NCBI GenBank assembly: GCA_002211745.1
Contig: CP022114.1
Location: 1,302,001-1,366,000 of the forward strand
DNA: 64,000 nt
DNA from: Kluyvera genomosp. 3
GTDB taxonomy: Bacteria; Pseudomonadota; Gammaproteobacteria; Enterobacterales; Enterobacteriaceae
Direction: 5' to 3'
Position numbers and translations under genes: made by a program. Below are positions 1-11,270 of the stretch, piece by piece. The first letter of the stretch is position 1. Each line of letters starts with the position of its first letter. A model generated the notes under the pieces. That model was not told the origin of the DNA. It saw nothing but the letters and a program-made list of their open reading frames with translations, and did no database searches.

Positions 1-1073
1 ATTAGCGACCAGCATATTCGCGGCGCGTTGAATATTCCTCTGAAGGGCGCGCATTTTGCCTTACGGGTAGGGGAGTCGACGATTGGCATGTTCGGCGACG
101 TGGTGAGCGGAAACGCTCGCTATAGCGGGCAAATCAGCTCGACAAAATATCCCTTCAGTATTGTCTACAATCAGCCGCCGTTATTTAGCCTACAGCGCAT
201 GATCACCCGCGGATTAGGCATCCTGCTTTTTCTTGGCGTTATCTCAATTGTCACGGCCTATGTGCTGGGTAAATACCTGAACAAAGAGATGACGCCGGAA
301 GAGATGCTGCGCCGGGCGATAGCCAACGGTGAAATCGTCCCTTTTACCAGATGGTGGTGAACGGTAGGGAGGGGACGCTGCGCGGCGTTGAAGTGCTTGC
401 CCGCTGGAAACACCCGCGCGCGGGCTATATTTCCCCGGCGTCGTTTATTCCGGTGGCGGAAAAATCGGGGCTGATTGTGCCGCTGACGCGTAGCCTGATG
501 GCGCAGGTCGTGGACAATATGAACGCCATCGAAAGCAAACTGCCGGAGGGATTTCATGTTGGCATTAACTTTAGCGCGTCGCATATCGCCAAGCCGGACT
601 TTGTCGAGGAGTGCCTGCGCTTTAAAGACAGTTTCCACCGCAAGGATCTCAACCTGGTGCTTGAAGTGACGGAACGCGAGCCGCTGCACGTGGATGAAGA
701 TTTGGTACAAACGTTGAATACCCTGCACGAAAACGGTTTTGTGATTGCGCTGGATGATTTCGGTACCGGCTATTCGGGATTGTCTTATCTTCATGATCTA
801 CATATTGATTATATAAAAATCGACCAAAGTTTTGTCGCACGGGTCAATGCCGATCCGGATTCGACGCGCATTCTGGACTGCGTGCTGGACCTGGCCCGCA
901 AGCTTTCGCTGAGCATTGTGGCTGAAGGCGTCGAAACCAAAGAACAACTCGACTATCTCAACAAAAATGACATTACGTTCCAGCAGGGATACTACTTTTA
1001 TAAACCGGTGAAATTCACTGAGTTGATTAAAATTCTGCTGTCTAAACCGAAAGTGAAGGTGATTGTTGAGTAA
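1..1073 (+). CDS. EAL-domain cyclic-di-GMP phosphodiesterase, 5' end outside window, one frameshift
   Basis: The frame is open from base 1, so the start lies to the left. The N-terminal part looks like the end of a periplasmic sensor domain of the CSS-motif type, followed by one membrane helix (LGILLFLGVISIVTAYVLG, about bases 214-270). A complete EAL domain follows, with EVLARW, the NFSASH and EVTERE segments, DDFGTGYS, IKIDQSF and VAEGVET. These metal- and substrate-binding residues suggest an active enzyme that hydrolyses c-di-GMP to pGpG at the inner membrane. One T is missing from the run at 342-345; restoring it joins VPF to YQMVVNG. It resembles PdeC/Rtn-type proteins, but I cannot name the orthologue. 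Confidence 0.9.
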
Positions 1074-1163
1074 TTTGCCGCCCGTATGAAAACGCACGTT
1101 GACCTGATAGCGCGTAACGTAGGATAGTCACCGTTTTGCCAGTCTTTATTCCAGGAGCTGTCT

Positions 1164-1409
1164 ATGACGCACGAAATCCCGCTGAAATTTTATGACATCG
1201 TCGATGAATACTCGACCGAAGCCGCGCAGGCGGTGAATGACGCCGAGCGTGATGCGCTGGCACACTATTTCCAGCTGCTGATTACCCGCTTAATGAACAA
1301 CGAAGAGATCAGCGAAGACGCGCAAAAAGAGATGGCCGCTGAGGCGGGCATTAAAGAACAGCGCATTGATGATATTGCGGAATTCCTCAATCAATGGGGC
1401 AATGAATAG
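1164..1409 (+). CDS. ymjA: YmjA-like small protein (DUF2543)
   Basis: An intact 81-residue ORF with a good ribosome site (CCAGGAG) about 8 bases before the ATG. The sequence closely follows E. coli YmjA in length and at its end: [18 protein letters not shown] in the middle and [11 protein letters not shown] at the C-terminus. It is acidic and predicted helical, with no signal peptide or membrane helix. Function is unknown. In E. coli K-12 ymjA sits elsewhere, beside the putrescine genes, so its place here is a local arrangement. The MetC-like gene begins 45 bases downstream on the same strand and may be cotranscribed. Confidence 0.85.
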   Translation: MTHEIPLKFYDIVDEYSTEAAQAVNDAERDALAHYFQLLITRLMNNEEISEDAQKEMAAEAGIKEQRIDDIAEFLNQWGNE

Positions 1410-1454
1410 CACGATTTCTCGTCGGCAAGGCCGCTGAAAGGTACGAGGTAAATT

Positions 1455-2635
1455 ATGGGTCATCATTCTCCATCCGATTTTAATATCAGCACGCAAATTA
1501 CCCAGCTAGGCCGGGATACTTCCCGCCAGGCAGGGTTTGTGAATGCGCCGATTTATCGCGGCTCTACGGTAGTCTTTCCGACGGTTGACGATCTTGAACA
1601 TAATCGCGCCGAATTTAACTACGGCACAATGGGTACGCCGACCATCGCCAGTCTCGAGAACGCCTGGAGCGTGCTGGCCGGTGCCGCCGGGACCGTACTG
1701 TCACCGTCCGGGCTGGGGGCGATTTCGCTGGCCCTGCTGACAACGCTGAAAGCGGGCGATCATCTGCTGATGCCTGATAGCGTTTACCGACCGACTCGCA
1801 ATTTCTGCGCCGGTATGCTGGCCAAAATGGGTATTGAGACCACCTATTACGACCCGCTGATTGGCGCGGAGATAGCCTCGCTTTTTCGCGCGAACACCAC
1901 CACGCTGTTCCTTGAGTCCCCGGCTCGCAGAGCTTTGAGATTCAGGATGTTCCGGCGATGACCCAGGCGGCGAAAAAACAGGGGATCGCCACCATTATCG
2001 ACAATACCTGGGCGACGCCGATTTTCTTTCGTGCCCACGAGCACGGTTGCGACCTCTCGCTCGAGGCGGGGACCAAATATCTCGGCGGCCATTCTGACCT
2101 GCTGATGGGGCTGGTGTCAGCTAATGACGCCTGGTGGCCGCGGCTGCGTAAAACCTACGATCTGATGGCCATGCTGCCCGGCGCGGAAGACTGCTTCCTG
2201 GCTCTGCGCGGGCTGCGTACGATGCATCTGCGCCTGAAAGAGGCTGAACAGCGCGGTCTGGAGATGGCGCATTGGCTGCAGGCGCGCCCGGAAGTGTTGA
2301 AGGTTCTGCACCCGGCGCTGCCGGAGTGCCCGGGGCACGAGATCTGGAAGCGTGATTTCACCGGCTCATCCGGGCTGTTTTCGCTGGTGCTGAAGCCCGA
2401 ATTTACCAAAGCGGGGGTGGCGAATATGTTGGATCATATGCGCATTTTCGCCATGGGCTATTCGTGGGGCGGTTTTGAAAGCCTGATTATCCCGTTCAAC
2501 TGTGCCGATTACCGCACCGCGACCAGCTGGCAGCCTGGCGGCCTGACGCTGCGCATCCAGATGGGGCTGGAAGATATGGATGATTTAAAAACCGATCTGG
2601 CGGCTGGCTTCGACCGTCTGCGCGCGGTGCGCTAA
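1455..2635 (+). CDS. Cystathionine beta-lyase (MetC-like), PLP-dependent, one frameshift
   Basis: A member of the Cys/Met metabolism PLP-dependent family (PF01053). Repaired length is 393 residues, against 395 for E. coli MetC. Visible family features are the cofactor-contact stretch LESPGS-, IIDNTWATP, the Schiff-base lysine in EAGTKYLGGHSD, and the C-terminal GYSWGGFESL and RIQMGLEDMDDL. It is expected to split cystathionine or cysteine conjugates to a thiol, pyruvate and ammonia. One base is missing in the C-run at 1918-1921; adding it joins LESPGS to QSFEIQDVPAM. The genuine metC lies elsewhere in enterobacteria, so this is probably a paralogue with its own substrate. The Gfo/Idh gene follows 87 bases later. 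Confidence 0.85.
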
Positions 2636-2722
2636 ACCCAATAAGCCATCGCGGACACGTTTCTGTGATGGCGCTTCACGCATAATGCCCGCCGTATTGT
2701 TTTTCTGCATGAGTCGAATGTT

Positions 2723-3813
2723 ATGAATATTGGTTTTATCGGCCTCGGGTCGGTGGTTGAAACCGCCTATTTGCCTGCGCTAAAGGCGCTGTCGCTGCCA
2801 GTGAGCTCGATTTGCGGCTATGACAGCAATCCGCAGCGGGTGCTGCCGGGCGTAACGACCTATAAATCCCTTGCCGCACTGCTGGCGCAGCCCATCGACA
2901 CGCTGTTTATTACCACCGTTTCGCTGGCGCATTTGCCGGTACTTGAACAAGCGCTGCGTTCGCCGATTCCGCGGATTGTGGTAGAAAAGCCGATTGCCGC
3001 CACGCTGGACCAGCTTACCGCGCTGCGCCAGCTGCTTTCGGTGCCGGATAACGCTCGGCGCGTGCTGGCGCTGGATCACTGGATGGCCCGGGACGGCGTA
3101 TTGTGTCTGGCACAGGGCCGAATGGATGACCGCTGGCAACCTGAAGATGGCGCGGTAATTGACCGCCCGGTGGTCACCGCACTGGACGAGATTGTCAGCA
3201 TCGACGGTTTTCTGCTGGAGCCGAGCGGCTATAACGCCGCAGGTGAACCTATCGCGCTGAATTTTGCCACCGGGCAACCGGATACCCGCCAGCTGCGCCA
3301 CCCGGACGGGGTGATTGTCGATATTGGCACTCACGTACTGGCGATGATGCGTGAGACGGTGCGCTATCTCGGCGGCAGCGATGACATTGTGCTGCGGGCT
3401 GAACGGGTTAAGGACCGCTTAGGGCAGCCCATTGCGCTGGGCGATACCGAAACGGCAGAGGGCGAGGCACATCTGATTGGCTCGCTTGGCGGTATTGCGG
3501 TCAACCTATGGCTGAATAAATACGCCGGGCCGGGCGTCGAGCGCAAGGGCATCCGTATTTCCTTGCGCGACGGGCGAGTGATAAGCCAGAACCGTGGCCC
3601 GAGGGCGAGCGCGTTGAGCTGATTTGTGGCGATTCCGTACTCGGCTGGACCCGTCGCGGCGCAATTTATGCCCACTGTCTGGGCGATCAGATTCTGGGCG
3701 CGCAAAGTTTGTATTCCCGTGCGCCGCAGGAAGTGGCGAAGCTCACGGCGCGGCGTATTGGCGAGGTCGAGGCGCTGTTGCAGATTCAGCAGCGGTTACG
3801 CGGGACGCACTGA
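2723..3813 (+). CDS. Gfo/Idh/MocA family NAD(P)-dependent oxidoreductase, one frameshift
   Basis: The N-terminus has a Rossmann fold (NIGFIGLGSVVETAYLPAL). The family lysine motif follows (VVEKPIAATLDQL, about residue 91), then a C-terminal alpha/beta domain with VDIGTHVLAMM. Repaired length is 363 residues, normal for the family. The likely reaction is oxidation or reduction of a sugar or cyclitol; the substrate cannot be read from the sequence. One C is missing near 3592-3593 (SQN-PWPEGERVEL). After repair the protein reads through to the TGA at 3811-3813. It lies between the MetC-like gene and yfgJ, and there is no adjacent transporter or kinase to suggest a pathway. Confidence 0.8.
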
Positions 3814-3856
3814 GACGTGATAAAATGGCGGCACAATACGATGTTAAGGAGTCGCC

Positions 3857-5525
<1,669 letters not shown>

Positions 5526-5587
5526 TTATTCAGTCGATAGTAACCTGCCAGAGGGCGATCGCAAGCATTTTTTGCAAAAAAGTGTGG

Positions 5588-5603
5588 ATGCAATCGCTTA
5601 CGC
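5588..5603 (+). promoter_or_regulatory. PurR-type operator before guaB
   Basis: The 16-base sequence ATGCAATCGCTTACGC matches the imperfect PurR box known in front of E. coli guaBA. It lies just upstream of the -10 box, where bound PurR would block the promoter. Operator identity rests on the consensus and gene context. Confidence 0.75.
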
Positions 5604-5607
5604 TCTG

Positions 5608-5613
5608 TATAAT
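5608..5613 (+). promoter_or_regulatory. guaB promoter -10 element
   Basis: TATAAT, a consensus -10 hexamer, lies 42 bases before the guaB ATG and directly after the PurR box. A clear -35 hexamer is not obvious. The E. coli guaB promoter likewise depends on upstream activation. Confidence 0.65.
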
Positions 5614-5655
5614 GCCGCGGCAATATTTAATAACCTCCCAGGTGAGATATTGCCC

Positions 5656-7121
5656 ATGCTACGTATCGCAAAAGAAGCCCTGACGTTTGACGACGTCCTC
5701 CTCGTTCCCGCTCATTCTACCGTTCTGCCGAACACGGCTGACCTTAGCACTCAGCTGACCAAAACCATTCGTCTGAACATTCCTATGCTCTCTGCGGCAA
5801 TGGACACCGTGACTGAAGCGCGCCTGGCGATTGCCCTGGCACAGGAAGGCGGCATTGGTTTTATCCACAAAAACATGTCTATCGAGCGCCAGGCGGAAGA
5901 AGTTCGCCGCGTGAAAAAACACGAATCCGGCGTGGTAACCGACCCGCAGACCGTGCTGCCAACCACCACTTTGGCAGAAGTGAAAGAGCTGACCGAGCGC
6001 AACGGCTTCGCGGGCTATCCGGTTGTGACCGAAGACAATGAACTGGTAGGTATCATCACCGGCCGTGACGTGCGTTTCGTCACTGACCTGAGCCAGCCGG
6101 TGAGCGTCTACATGACTCCGAAAGATCGTCTGGTGACCGTTCGCGAAGGCGAAGCGCGTGATGTGGTGTTCGCCAAAATGCACGAACGTCGCGTCGAAAA
6201 AGCGCTGGTGGTTGACGATAGCTTCCATCTGCTGGGCATGATCACCGTTAAAGACTTCAAAAAAGCCGAACGTAAACCGAACGCGTGTAAAGATGAGAAA
6301 GGTCGTCTGCGCGTTGGGGCCGCAGTGGGCGCGGGCGCGGGCAACGAAGAGCGTGTTGATGCGCTGGTTGCGGCGGGCGTTGACGTCCTGCTGATTGACT
6401 CCTCTCACGGTCACTCTGAAGGTGTGCTGCAGCGTATCCGTGAAACCCGTGCGAAATATCCTGACCTGCAAATCATCGGCGGTAACGTCGCGACTGGCGC
6501 TGGCGCTCGCGCACTGGCGGAAGCCGGTTGCAGCGCGGTGAAAGTGGGTATCGGCCCAGGCTCCATCTGTACGACTCGTATCGTGACCGGCGTGGGCGTT
6601 CCGCAGATCACCGCCGTTTCCGATGCAGTTGAAGCGCTGGAAGGCACTGGTATTCCGGTTATCGCCGACGGCGGTATCCGTTTCTCCGGTGATATCGCTA
6701 AAGCGATTGCCGCTGGCGCCGCTGCCGTGATGGTGGGCTCCATGCTGGCCGGTACCGAAGAATCCCGGGCGAAATTGAACTCTACCAGGGCCGTTCTTAC
6801 AAATCCTACCGTGGTATGGGTTCTCTGGGCGCGATGTCCAAAGGCTCCTCCGACCGTTACTTCCAGAGCGATAACGCCGCCGACAAACTGGTGCCGGAAG
6901 GTATCGAAGGTCGCGTAGCGTATAAAGGCCGCCTGAAAGAGATCATTCACCAGCAGATGGGCGGCCTGCGCTCCTGTATGGGTCTGACCGGTTGTGGTAC
7001 CATCGACCTGCTGCGTACGAAGGCTGAATTCGTGCGTATCAGCGGTGCGGGTATCCAGGAAAGCCACGTTCACGACGTGACCATCACCAAAGAGTCCCCG
7101 AACTATCGCATGGGCTCCTGA
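5656..7121 (+). CDS. guaB: Inosine-5'-monophosphate dehydrogenase, one frameshift
   Basis: Converts IMP to XMP with NAD+, the committed step of GMP synthesis. Repaired length is 488 residues, equal to E. coli GuaB. The ATG at 5656 ([16 protein letters not shown]) is chosen because homology begins there and AGGTGAG precedes it. The TIM barrel is interrupted by a CBS pair (about residues 95-200). The catalytic cysteine is in [13 protein letters not shown], the IMP-binding loop is [11 protein letters not shown], and the flap is [17 protein letters not shown]. One C is missing from the run at 6764-6766, where [13 protein letters not shown] should read. First gene of the guaBA operon. Confidence 0.97.
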
Positions 7122-7131
7122 TAAGTTTCCG

Positions 7132-7156
7132 CGCCCGGTTTTAAACCGGGCGTTTT
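7132..7156 (+). terminator. Terminator-like hairpin between guaB and guaA
   Basis: A 9-bp GC-rich stem (CGCCCGGTT / AACCGGGCG) with a 3-base loop is followed by TTTTG. It lies in the 69-base guaB-guaA spacer. It could trim transcription into guaA or protect the upstream message. Confidence 0.6.
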
Positions 7157-7190
7157 GTTATTGTTTCACTTGCCTCGGAATTATCGTCAA

Positions 7191-8767
7191 ATGACAGACA
7201 ATATTCATAAACATCGCATTCTCATCCTCGATTTCGGATCGCAGTATACTCAGCTGGTCGCGCGTCGCGTCCGCGAACTGGGCGTCTACTGTGAACTGTG
7301 GGCATGGGATGTTACTGAAGCACAAATCCGTGAGTTCAACCCGAGCGGCATCATCCTCTCCGGCGGCCCGGAAAGCACCACCGAAGCAAACAGCCCGCGT
7401 GCGCCTGAGTACGTCTTTAACGCCGGTGTACCGGTATTCGGCGTCTGCTACGGCATGCAGACCATGGCGATGCAGTTAGGTGGTCATGTTGAAGGTTCTA
7501 ACGAGCGTGAGTTCGGCTACGCCCAGGTTGAAGTGCAGACCGACAGCGCGCTGATTCGCGGTATCGAAGATTCTCTGACCGCAGAAGGCAAACCGCTGCT
7601 GGACGTGTGGATGAGTCACGGCGACAAAGTGACCGCGATCCCGGAAGGCTTTGTCACCGTTGCCAGCACCGAGACCTGCCCGTTCGCCATTATGGCGCAC
7701 GAAGAAAAACGCTTCTACGGCGTGCAGTTCCACCCGGAAGTGACCCACACCCGTCAGGGCATGCGCATGCTGGAGCGCTTCGTACGCGATATCTGCCAGT
7801 GTGAAGCCCTGTGGACCCCGGCTAAAATCATCGACGACGCCGTTGCGCGTATTCGTGAACAAGTTGGCGAAGACAAAGTTATTCTGGGCCTGTCTGGCGG
7901 CGTGGACTCTTCCGTCACCGCGATGCTGCTGCACCGCGCTATCGGTAAAAACCTGACCTGCGTCTTCGTCGATAACGGTCTGCTGCGTCTCAACGAAGCC
8001 CAGCAGGTGATGGACATGTTCGGCGACCACTTCGGCCTGAACATCGTTCACGTGGAAGGCGAGCAGCGCTTCCTGGAAGCGCTGAAAGGCGAGAACGATC
8101 CGGAAGCGAAACGTAAGATCATTGGCCGCGTGTTCGTGGAAGTGTTCGACGAAGAAGCGCTGAAGCTGGAAGACGTGAAATGGCTGGCGCAGGGGACTAT
8201 CTACCCTGACGTGATCGAATCTGCGGCGTCTGCCACCGGTAAAGCACATGTCATCAAATCTCACCACAACGTGGGCGGCCTGCCGAAAGAGATGAAGATG
8301 GGTCTGGTTGAACCGCTGCGCGAACTGTTCAAAGATGAAGTGCGTAAGATCGGTCTGGAGCTGGGCCTGCCGTACGACATGCTGTACCGTCACCCGTTCC
8401 CGGCCCGGGTCTGGGCGTGCGCGTGCTGGGCGAAGTGAAGAAAGAGTACTGCGACCTGCTGCGTCGTGCGGACGCTATCTTCATTGAAGAGCTGCACAAA
8501 GCTGACCTGTACAACAAAGTGAGCCAGGCGTTCACCGTGTTCCTGCCGGTTCGCTCCGTTGGCGTAATGGGCGATGGCCGTAAGTACGACTGGGTTGTTT
8601 CCCTGCGTGCTGTCGAAACCATCGATTTTATGACCGCGCACTGGGCACACCTGCCGTACGATTTCTTAGGCCGCGTGTCTAACCGCATCATCAACGAAGT
8701 GAACGGCATTTCCCGCGTGGTGTATGACATCAGCGGTAAGCCGCCAGCCACGATCGAGTGGGAATAA
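7191..8767 (+). CDS. guaA: GMP synthase (glutamine-hydrolysing), one frameshift
   Basis: Makes GMP from XMP, ATP and glutamine. Repaired length is 525 residues, as in E. coli. The N-terminal class I amidotransferase domain shows the nucleophile in [13 protein letters not shown] and the [10 protein letters not shown] His/Glu pair. The ATP-pyrophosphatase P-loop is [11 protein letters not shown]. The C-terminal dimerisation domain ends PATIEWE. The ATG at 7191 ([16 protein letters not shown]) fits E. coli; an in-frame upstream start at 7155 is rejected as lacking homology. One G is missing around 8401-8405, where [17 protein letters not shown] should read. Confidence 0.97.
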
Positions 8768-8789
8768 TTTCCCCTCTCCGTTAGCGTGC

Positions 8790-8820
8790 AAAACCCTCTG
8801 CCTGGCAGAGGGTTTTTTTA
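8790..8820 (+). terminator. guaBA operon terminator
   Basis: A rho-independent terminator: AACCCTCTGCC, a short loop, then GGCAGAGGGTT followed by seven T. It begins about 25 bases after the guaA stop. Confidence 0.9.
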
Positions 8821-8833
8821 TCCCTGCATAAAC

Positions 8834-9447
8834 ACCACCTCCTATGGAGGTGGTCAGCAACAGGTTGGCTCTGCCAGTAATGCTACTCATGGGAAAATCC
8901 GAATCTGTTATCCCCATAACTGATAAGGATTTAACCATGAGTAGGTTCCAGAAAGCATCTCATGTGCTTTGGTGTTGTCAATATCATATCGTTTGGACAC
9001 CCAAGTACCGATTTCGCATCCTGAAGAACAATATTGGTAAAGAGGTCTATAAACAGATAAGGATCTCAAGCGAACAGCTCGGTATAGAAGTGGTGGAGCT
9101 GAATGTCCAGATAGATCATGTTCATTTGTTGGTAAAAGTACCGCCGCGGCTTTCAATTTCACATGTAATAGGTCATTTAAAGGGTAAAACGGCACTTCGA
9201 TTGTTCAGTAAATTTCCCTATTTGCGGAAGAACAAGTTATGGGGAAATCATTTTTGGGCACGGGGTTACTGTGTGGATACCGTAGGTATAAACGAAGAAA
9301 TGATCAGAAAGTACGTTAAGTATCAGGAAAAACATGAAGTTGAAGAGAGCCAGCTTTCACTAAAAGAAGTGTGAAGGGAAGGCTCTCAGAGTCTGGACTC
9401 AGTACGCCCCTATGGGGCGTTATCAATGCCACCTGCTAGGCAGGTGG
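8834..9447 (+). mobile_element. IS200/IS605-type insertion sequence (IS1541-like)
   Basis: A compact element with a single TnpA gene and no terminal inverted repeats. The left hairpin is ACCACCTCC-TAT-GGAGGTGGT (8834-8854). On the right are ACGCCCC-TAT-GGGGCGT (9404-9420) and CCACCTGC-TAG-GCAGGTGG (9429-9447). Such subterminal hairpins are the single-strand substrates of Y1 transposases. Exact ends cannot be fixed without an empty site; these limits are the outer hairpins. It sits just behind the guaA terminator and just before the end of a GNAT gene, where it disrupts nothing visible. Confidence 0.8.
8937..9374 (+). CDS. tnpA: IS200/IS605 family Y1 transposase TnpA
   Basis: An intact 145-residue single-strand transposase. 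The HUH metal motif is in QIDHVHLLVKVPP (H-V-H). The catalytic tyrosine is in the C-terminal helix (EEMIRKYVKYQEKHE), preceded by NHFWARGYCVDTVG. The ATG at 8937 begins MSRFQKASHVLWCCQYHIVW as in relatives. A start at 8844 lies inside the left hairpin and is rejected. About 80 bases of leader before the ATG may fold to restrain translation, as known for IS200. Coding is less GC-rich than its neighbours, which fits acquired DNA. No TnpB accompanies it. Confidence 0.93.
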   Translation: MSRFQKASHVLWCCQYHIVWTPKYRFRILKNNIGKEVYKQIRISSEQLGIEVVELNVQIDHVHLLVKVPPRLSISHVIGHLKGKTALRLFSKFPYLRKNKLWGNHFWARGYCVDTVGINEEMIRKYVKYQEKHEVEESQLSLKEV

Positions 9448-9451
9448 TTTT

Positions 9452-9975
9452 TTACGCCGCTTCGTCACGTCTGCGCCGATACTGCAAACTTGGCTCCGCC
9501 CCGGCACATCGTTAATTTCTCTGACCAGCCTCATTCCGCACTTCAGCAATACCTTCTGTGATGCCAGATGATTCTTGCGCACAATACCGACGATCTCATC
9601 AAGTTTTAACGTCGTAAACGCATACTCCACCGCCGCGAGGGCAAATTCTGTCGCCAACCCTTTTCCCCACGCCTCGGGAGCAAAGCGGTAGCCCAGGTTA
9701 TTCACCGCGCCGAAAGGATATTCGACAATGCGCAGCCCGCCAAAACCGATGACCTGTTCGGGTGTCTCCCGCAGGCTGAACGCCCAGTTGCCGAAGCCGT
9801 GAGCGTCACGATGTTCAAGCCACCCCGTCAGGATGCGGTGAGAGTGTTCGATATCCGGATGTGGGCCCGCGGGATTAAAAGTGTTGGTCGCCGGATCGCC
9901 ATAAATACGGAAAAGCGCGTCAAGGTCTGTGATCGCCGCCGGGCGGAGGATCAGGCGTTCGGTTTGCAGGTGCAT
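9452..9975 (-). CDS. GNAT N-acetyltransferase (RimJ/RimL-like), one frameshift
   Basis: Begins TERLILRPAAITDLDALF, the standard RimJ/RimL-type opening, and carries the acetyl-CoA loop region RFAPEAWGKGLATE followed by VRKNHLASQKVLLKCGM. One G is missing in the run at 9499-9502. Repair replaces a spurious tail with GAEPSLQYRRRRDEAA and a stop at 9452, giving 174 residues. The uncorrected frame would end at 9436. It lies 4 bases after the MFS gene on the same strand, so the two are probably one transcript. The acetylated substrate is unknown. Confidence 0.85.
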
Positions 9976-9979
9976 GGGG

Positions 9980-11173
9980 TTATCCTTGTCGTGAAGCGTG
10001 TTGAGCGTTGTTTTTTGTTATGCGAGCAGTCTGGCACAGCGCAATGGTCACCGCCAGCCCAGCGGCTATGACGGCAAGGGCTGCGGATACGGTAAGGCTT
10101 CCCTGCATACCCAGCGTCTGATTGAGCCAGGCGTAGGCAAACGGCGAGGCGGCAGCCAGCAGTTGGGCGGGGATCAGCAATACGCCAGTGCGGCGGGCAT
10201 AGTCTTCGGCGGCGAACAGTTGAAGTGGCAACGTGGCTTTGAATACCGTGGTCAAACCGTTGATTGCGCCGTACCCGAGGACAAATCCTCCGGCCGCCCA
10301 GCCAATATGTGTGCTGCTGATACCCAATGCAAAGCACAGCGGTATGAAAAAGACCGTGAGCAGCGTCAGTCTGATAGGGGTTAACACGGAGCCGGAGGCA
10401 ACTTCAAGAAAGCGCGCCCCGGTCTGCCCGACGCCCCACAGAATACCCACGGCGATGGGGAGACCGTGGGCGGCGATAAACTCCGGCAGATGCGTAGAGG
10501 TGCCATTAGAGATAAAGGTCACGATGGCAATCAGTGCGGCGTAAAGCCAGCCCATATGAACGTCGCGGGAGAGGGCTGCGGTAGGGCTGCGCGGGCTCAC
10601 TGGTGGCAGTTTTTGGTTGGGCATTGGGATGAGAATCAGAGCGCTCAGAAACCCGAGCAGACTGTACACCAGCAGCGCATGTCGCCAGTCGATTAGCGTG
10701 AGTAATGCACTGCCCAGCGGCCAGAAGAGCGCGGAGGCTAGCCCGCCGGCTAAGGTGACGCGGGAAATGGTTGCTCTGGCTCGCTGGCCGTAAAGGTTCA
10801 CCAACGCGGCAAACAGACCGTCGTACAGGGCCAGCCGCATGCCGACGCCGGTCAGTATCCAGGCGCAGTACCATCCCGGCAAAGTGTGGATGAGAGACAT
10901 CAAAAGACAGCCTATGGCAATCAGCATTGTGCCGCCGATCACCACACGCTGGCCGCCAAAATGTGCCAGCAGGCGGGCGACCCATGGCGACAGTAGCGCC
11001 ATGACCAGCATGGCCAGCGTCAGGCCGAAATAGATATGCGTCGCTGCCCAGCCGGTATCTTGCGTAATCGCACGGGCGAAGGTGCCAGGCATATAAAACG
11101 AGATTCCCCAGTTAATCAACTGGTTACCTCCAGAGGCAAGGGTAACAGAAAGAGGGGCGGCAGGTGTTTTCAT
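9980..11173 (-). CDS. Major facilitator superfamily transporter
   Basis: An intact 397-residue protein with about 12 predicted membrane helices in two halves. The conserved loop after helix 2 (SPWVARLLAHFGGQRVVIGG) matches the MFS motif A position. It resembles drug/metabolite exporters. The divergent LysR gene across a 97-base gap suggests local control by that regulator, an arrangement common for inducible exporters. The GNAT gene follows 4 bases downstream. Substrate is unknown; a role of the pair in handling a small toxic compound is only inference. Confidence 0.85.
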   Translation of the reverse strand: MKTPAAPLSVTLASGGNQLINWGISFYMPGTFARAITQDTGWAATHIYFGLTLAMLVMALLSPWVARLLAHFGGQRVVIGGTMLIAIGCLLMSLIHTLPGWYCAWILTGVGMRLALYDGLFAALVNLYGQRARATISRVTLAGGLASALFWPLGSALLTLIDWRHALLVYSLLGFLSALILIPMPNQKLPPVSPRSPTAALSRDVHMGWLYAALIAIVTFISNGTSTHLPEFIAAHGLPIAVGILWGVGQTGARFLEVASGSVLTPIRLTLLTVFFIPLCFALGISSTHIGWAAGGFVLGYGAINGLTTVFKATLPLQLFAAEDYARRTGVLLIPAQLLAAASPFAYAWLNQTLGMQGSLTVSAALAVIAAGLAVTIALCQTARITKNNAQHASRQG

Positions 11174-11270
11174 TATCTTCTCGTCAGTTATGCAGTTGCT
11201 GGCAGCATAACGCTCACGCTATTGTGCTGGCAGAGCCCTCCGTTTATGACCCTGATAAGAGAAACTTTGC

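Noticed and set aside
5659-6471. 270-residue minus-strand frame opposite guaB
   Set aside because: Shadow frame; guaB homology on the plus strand is unambiguous.
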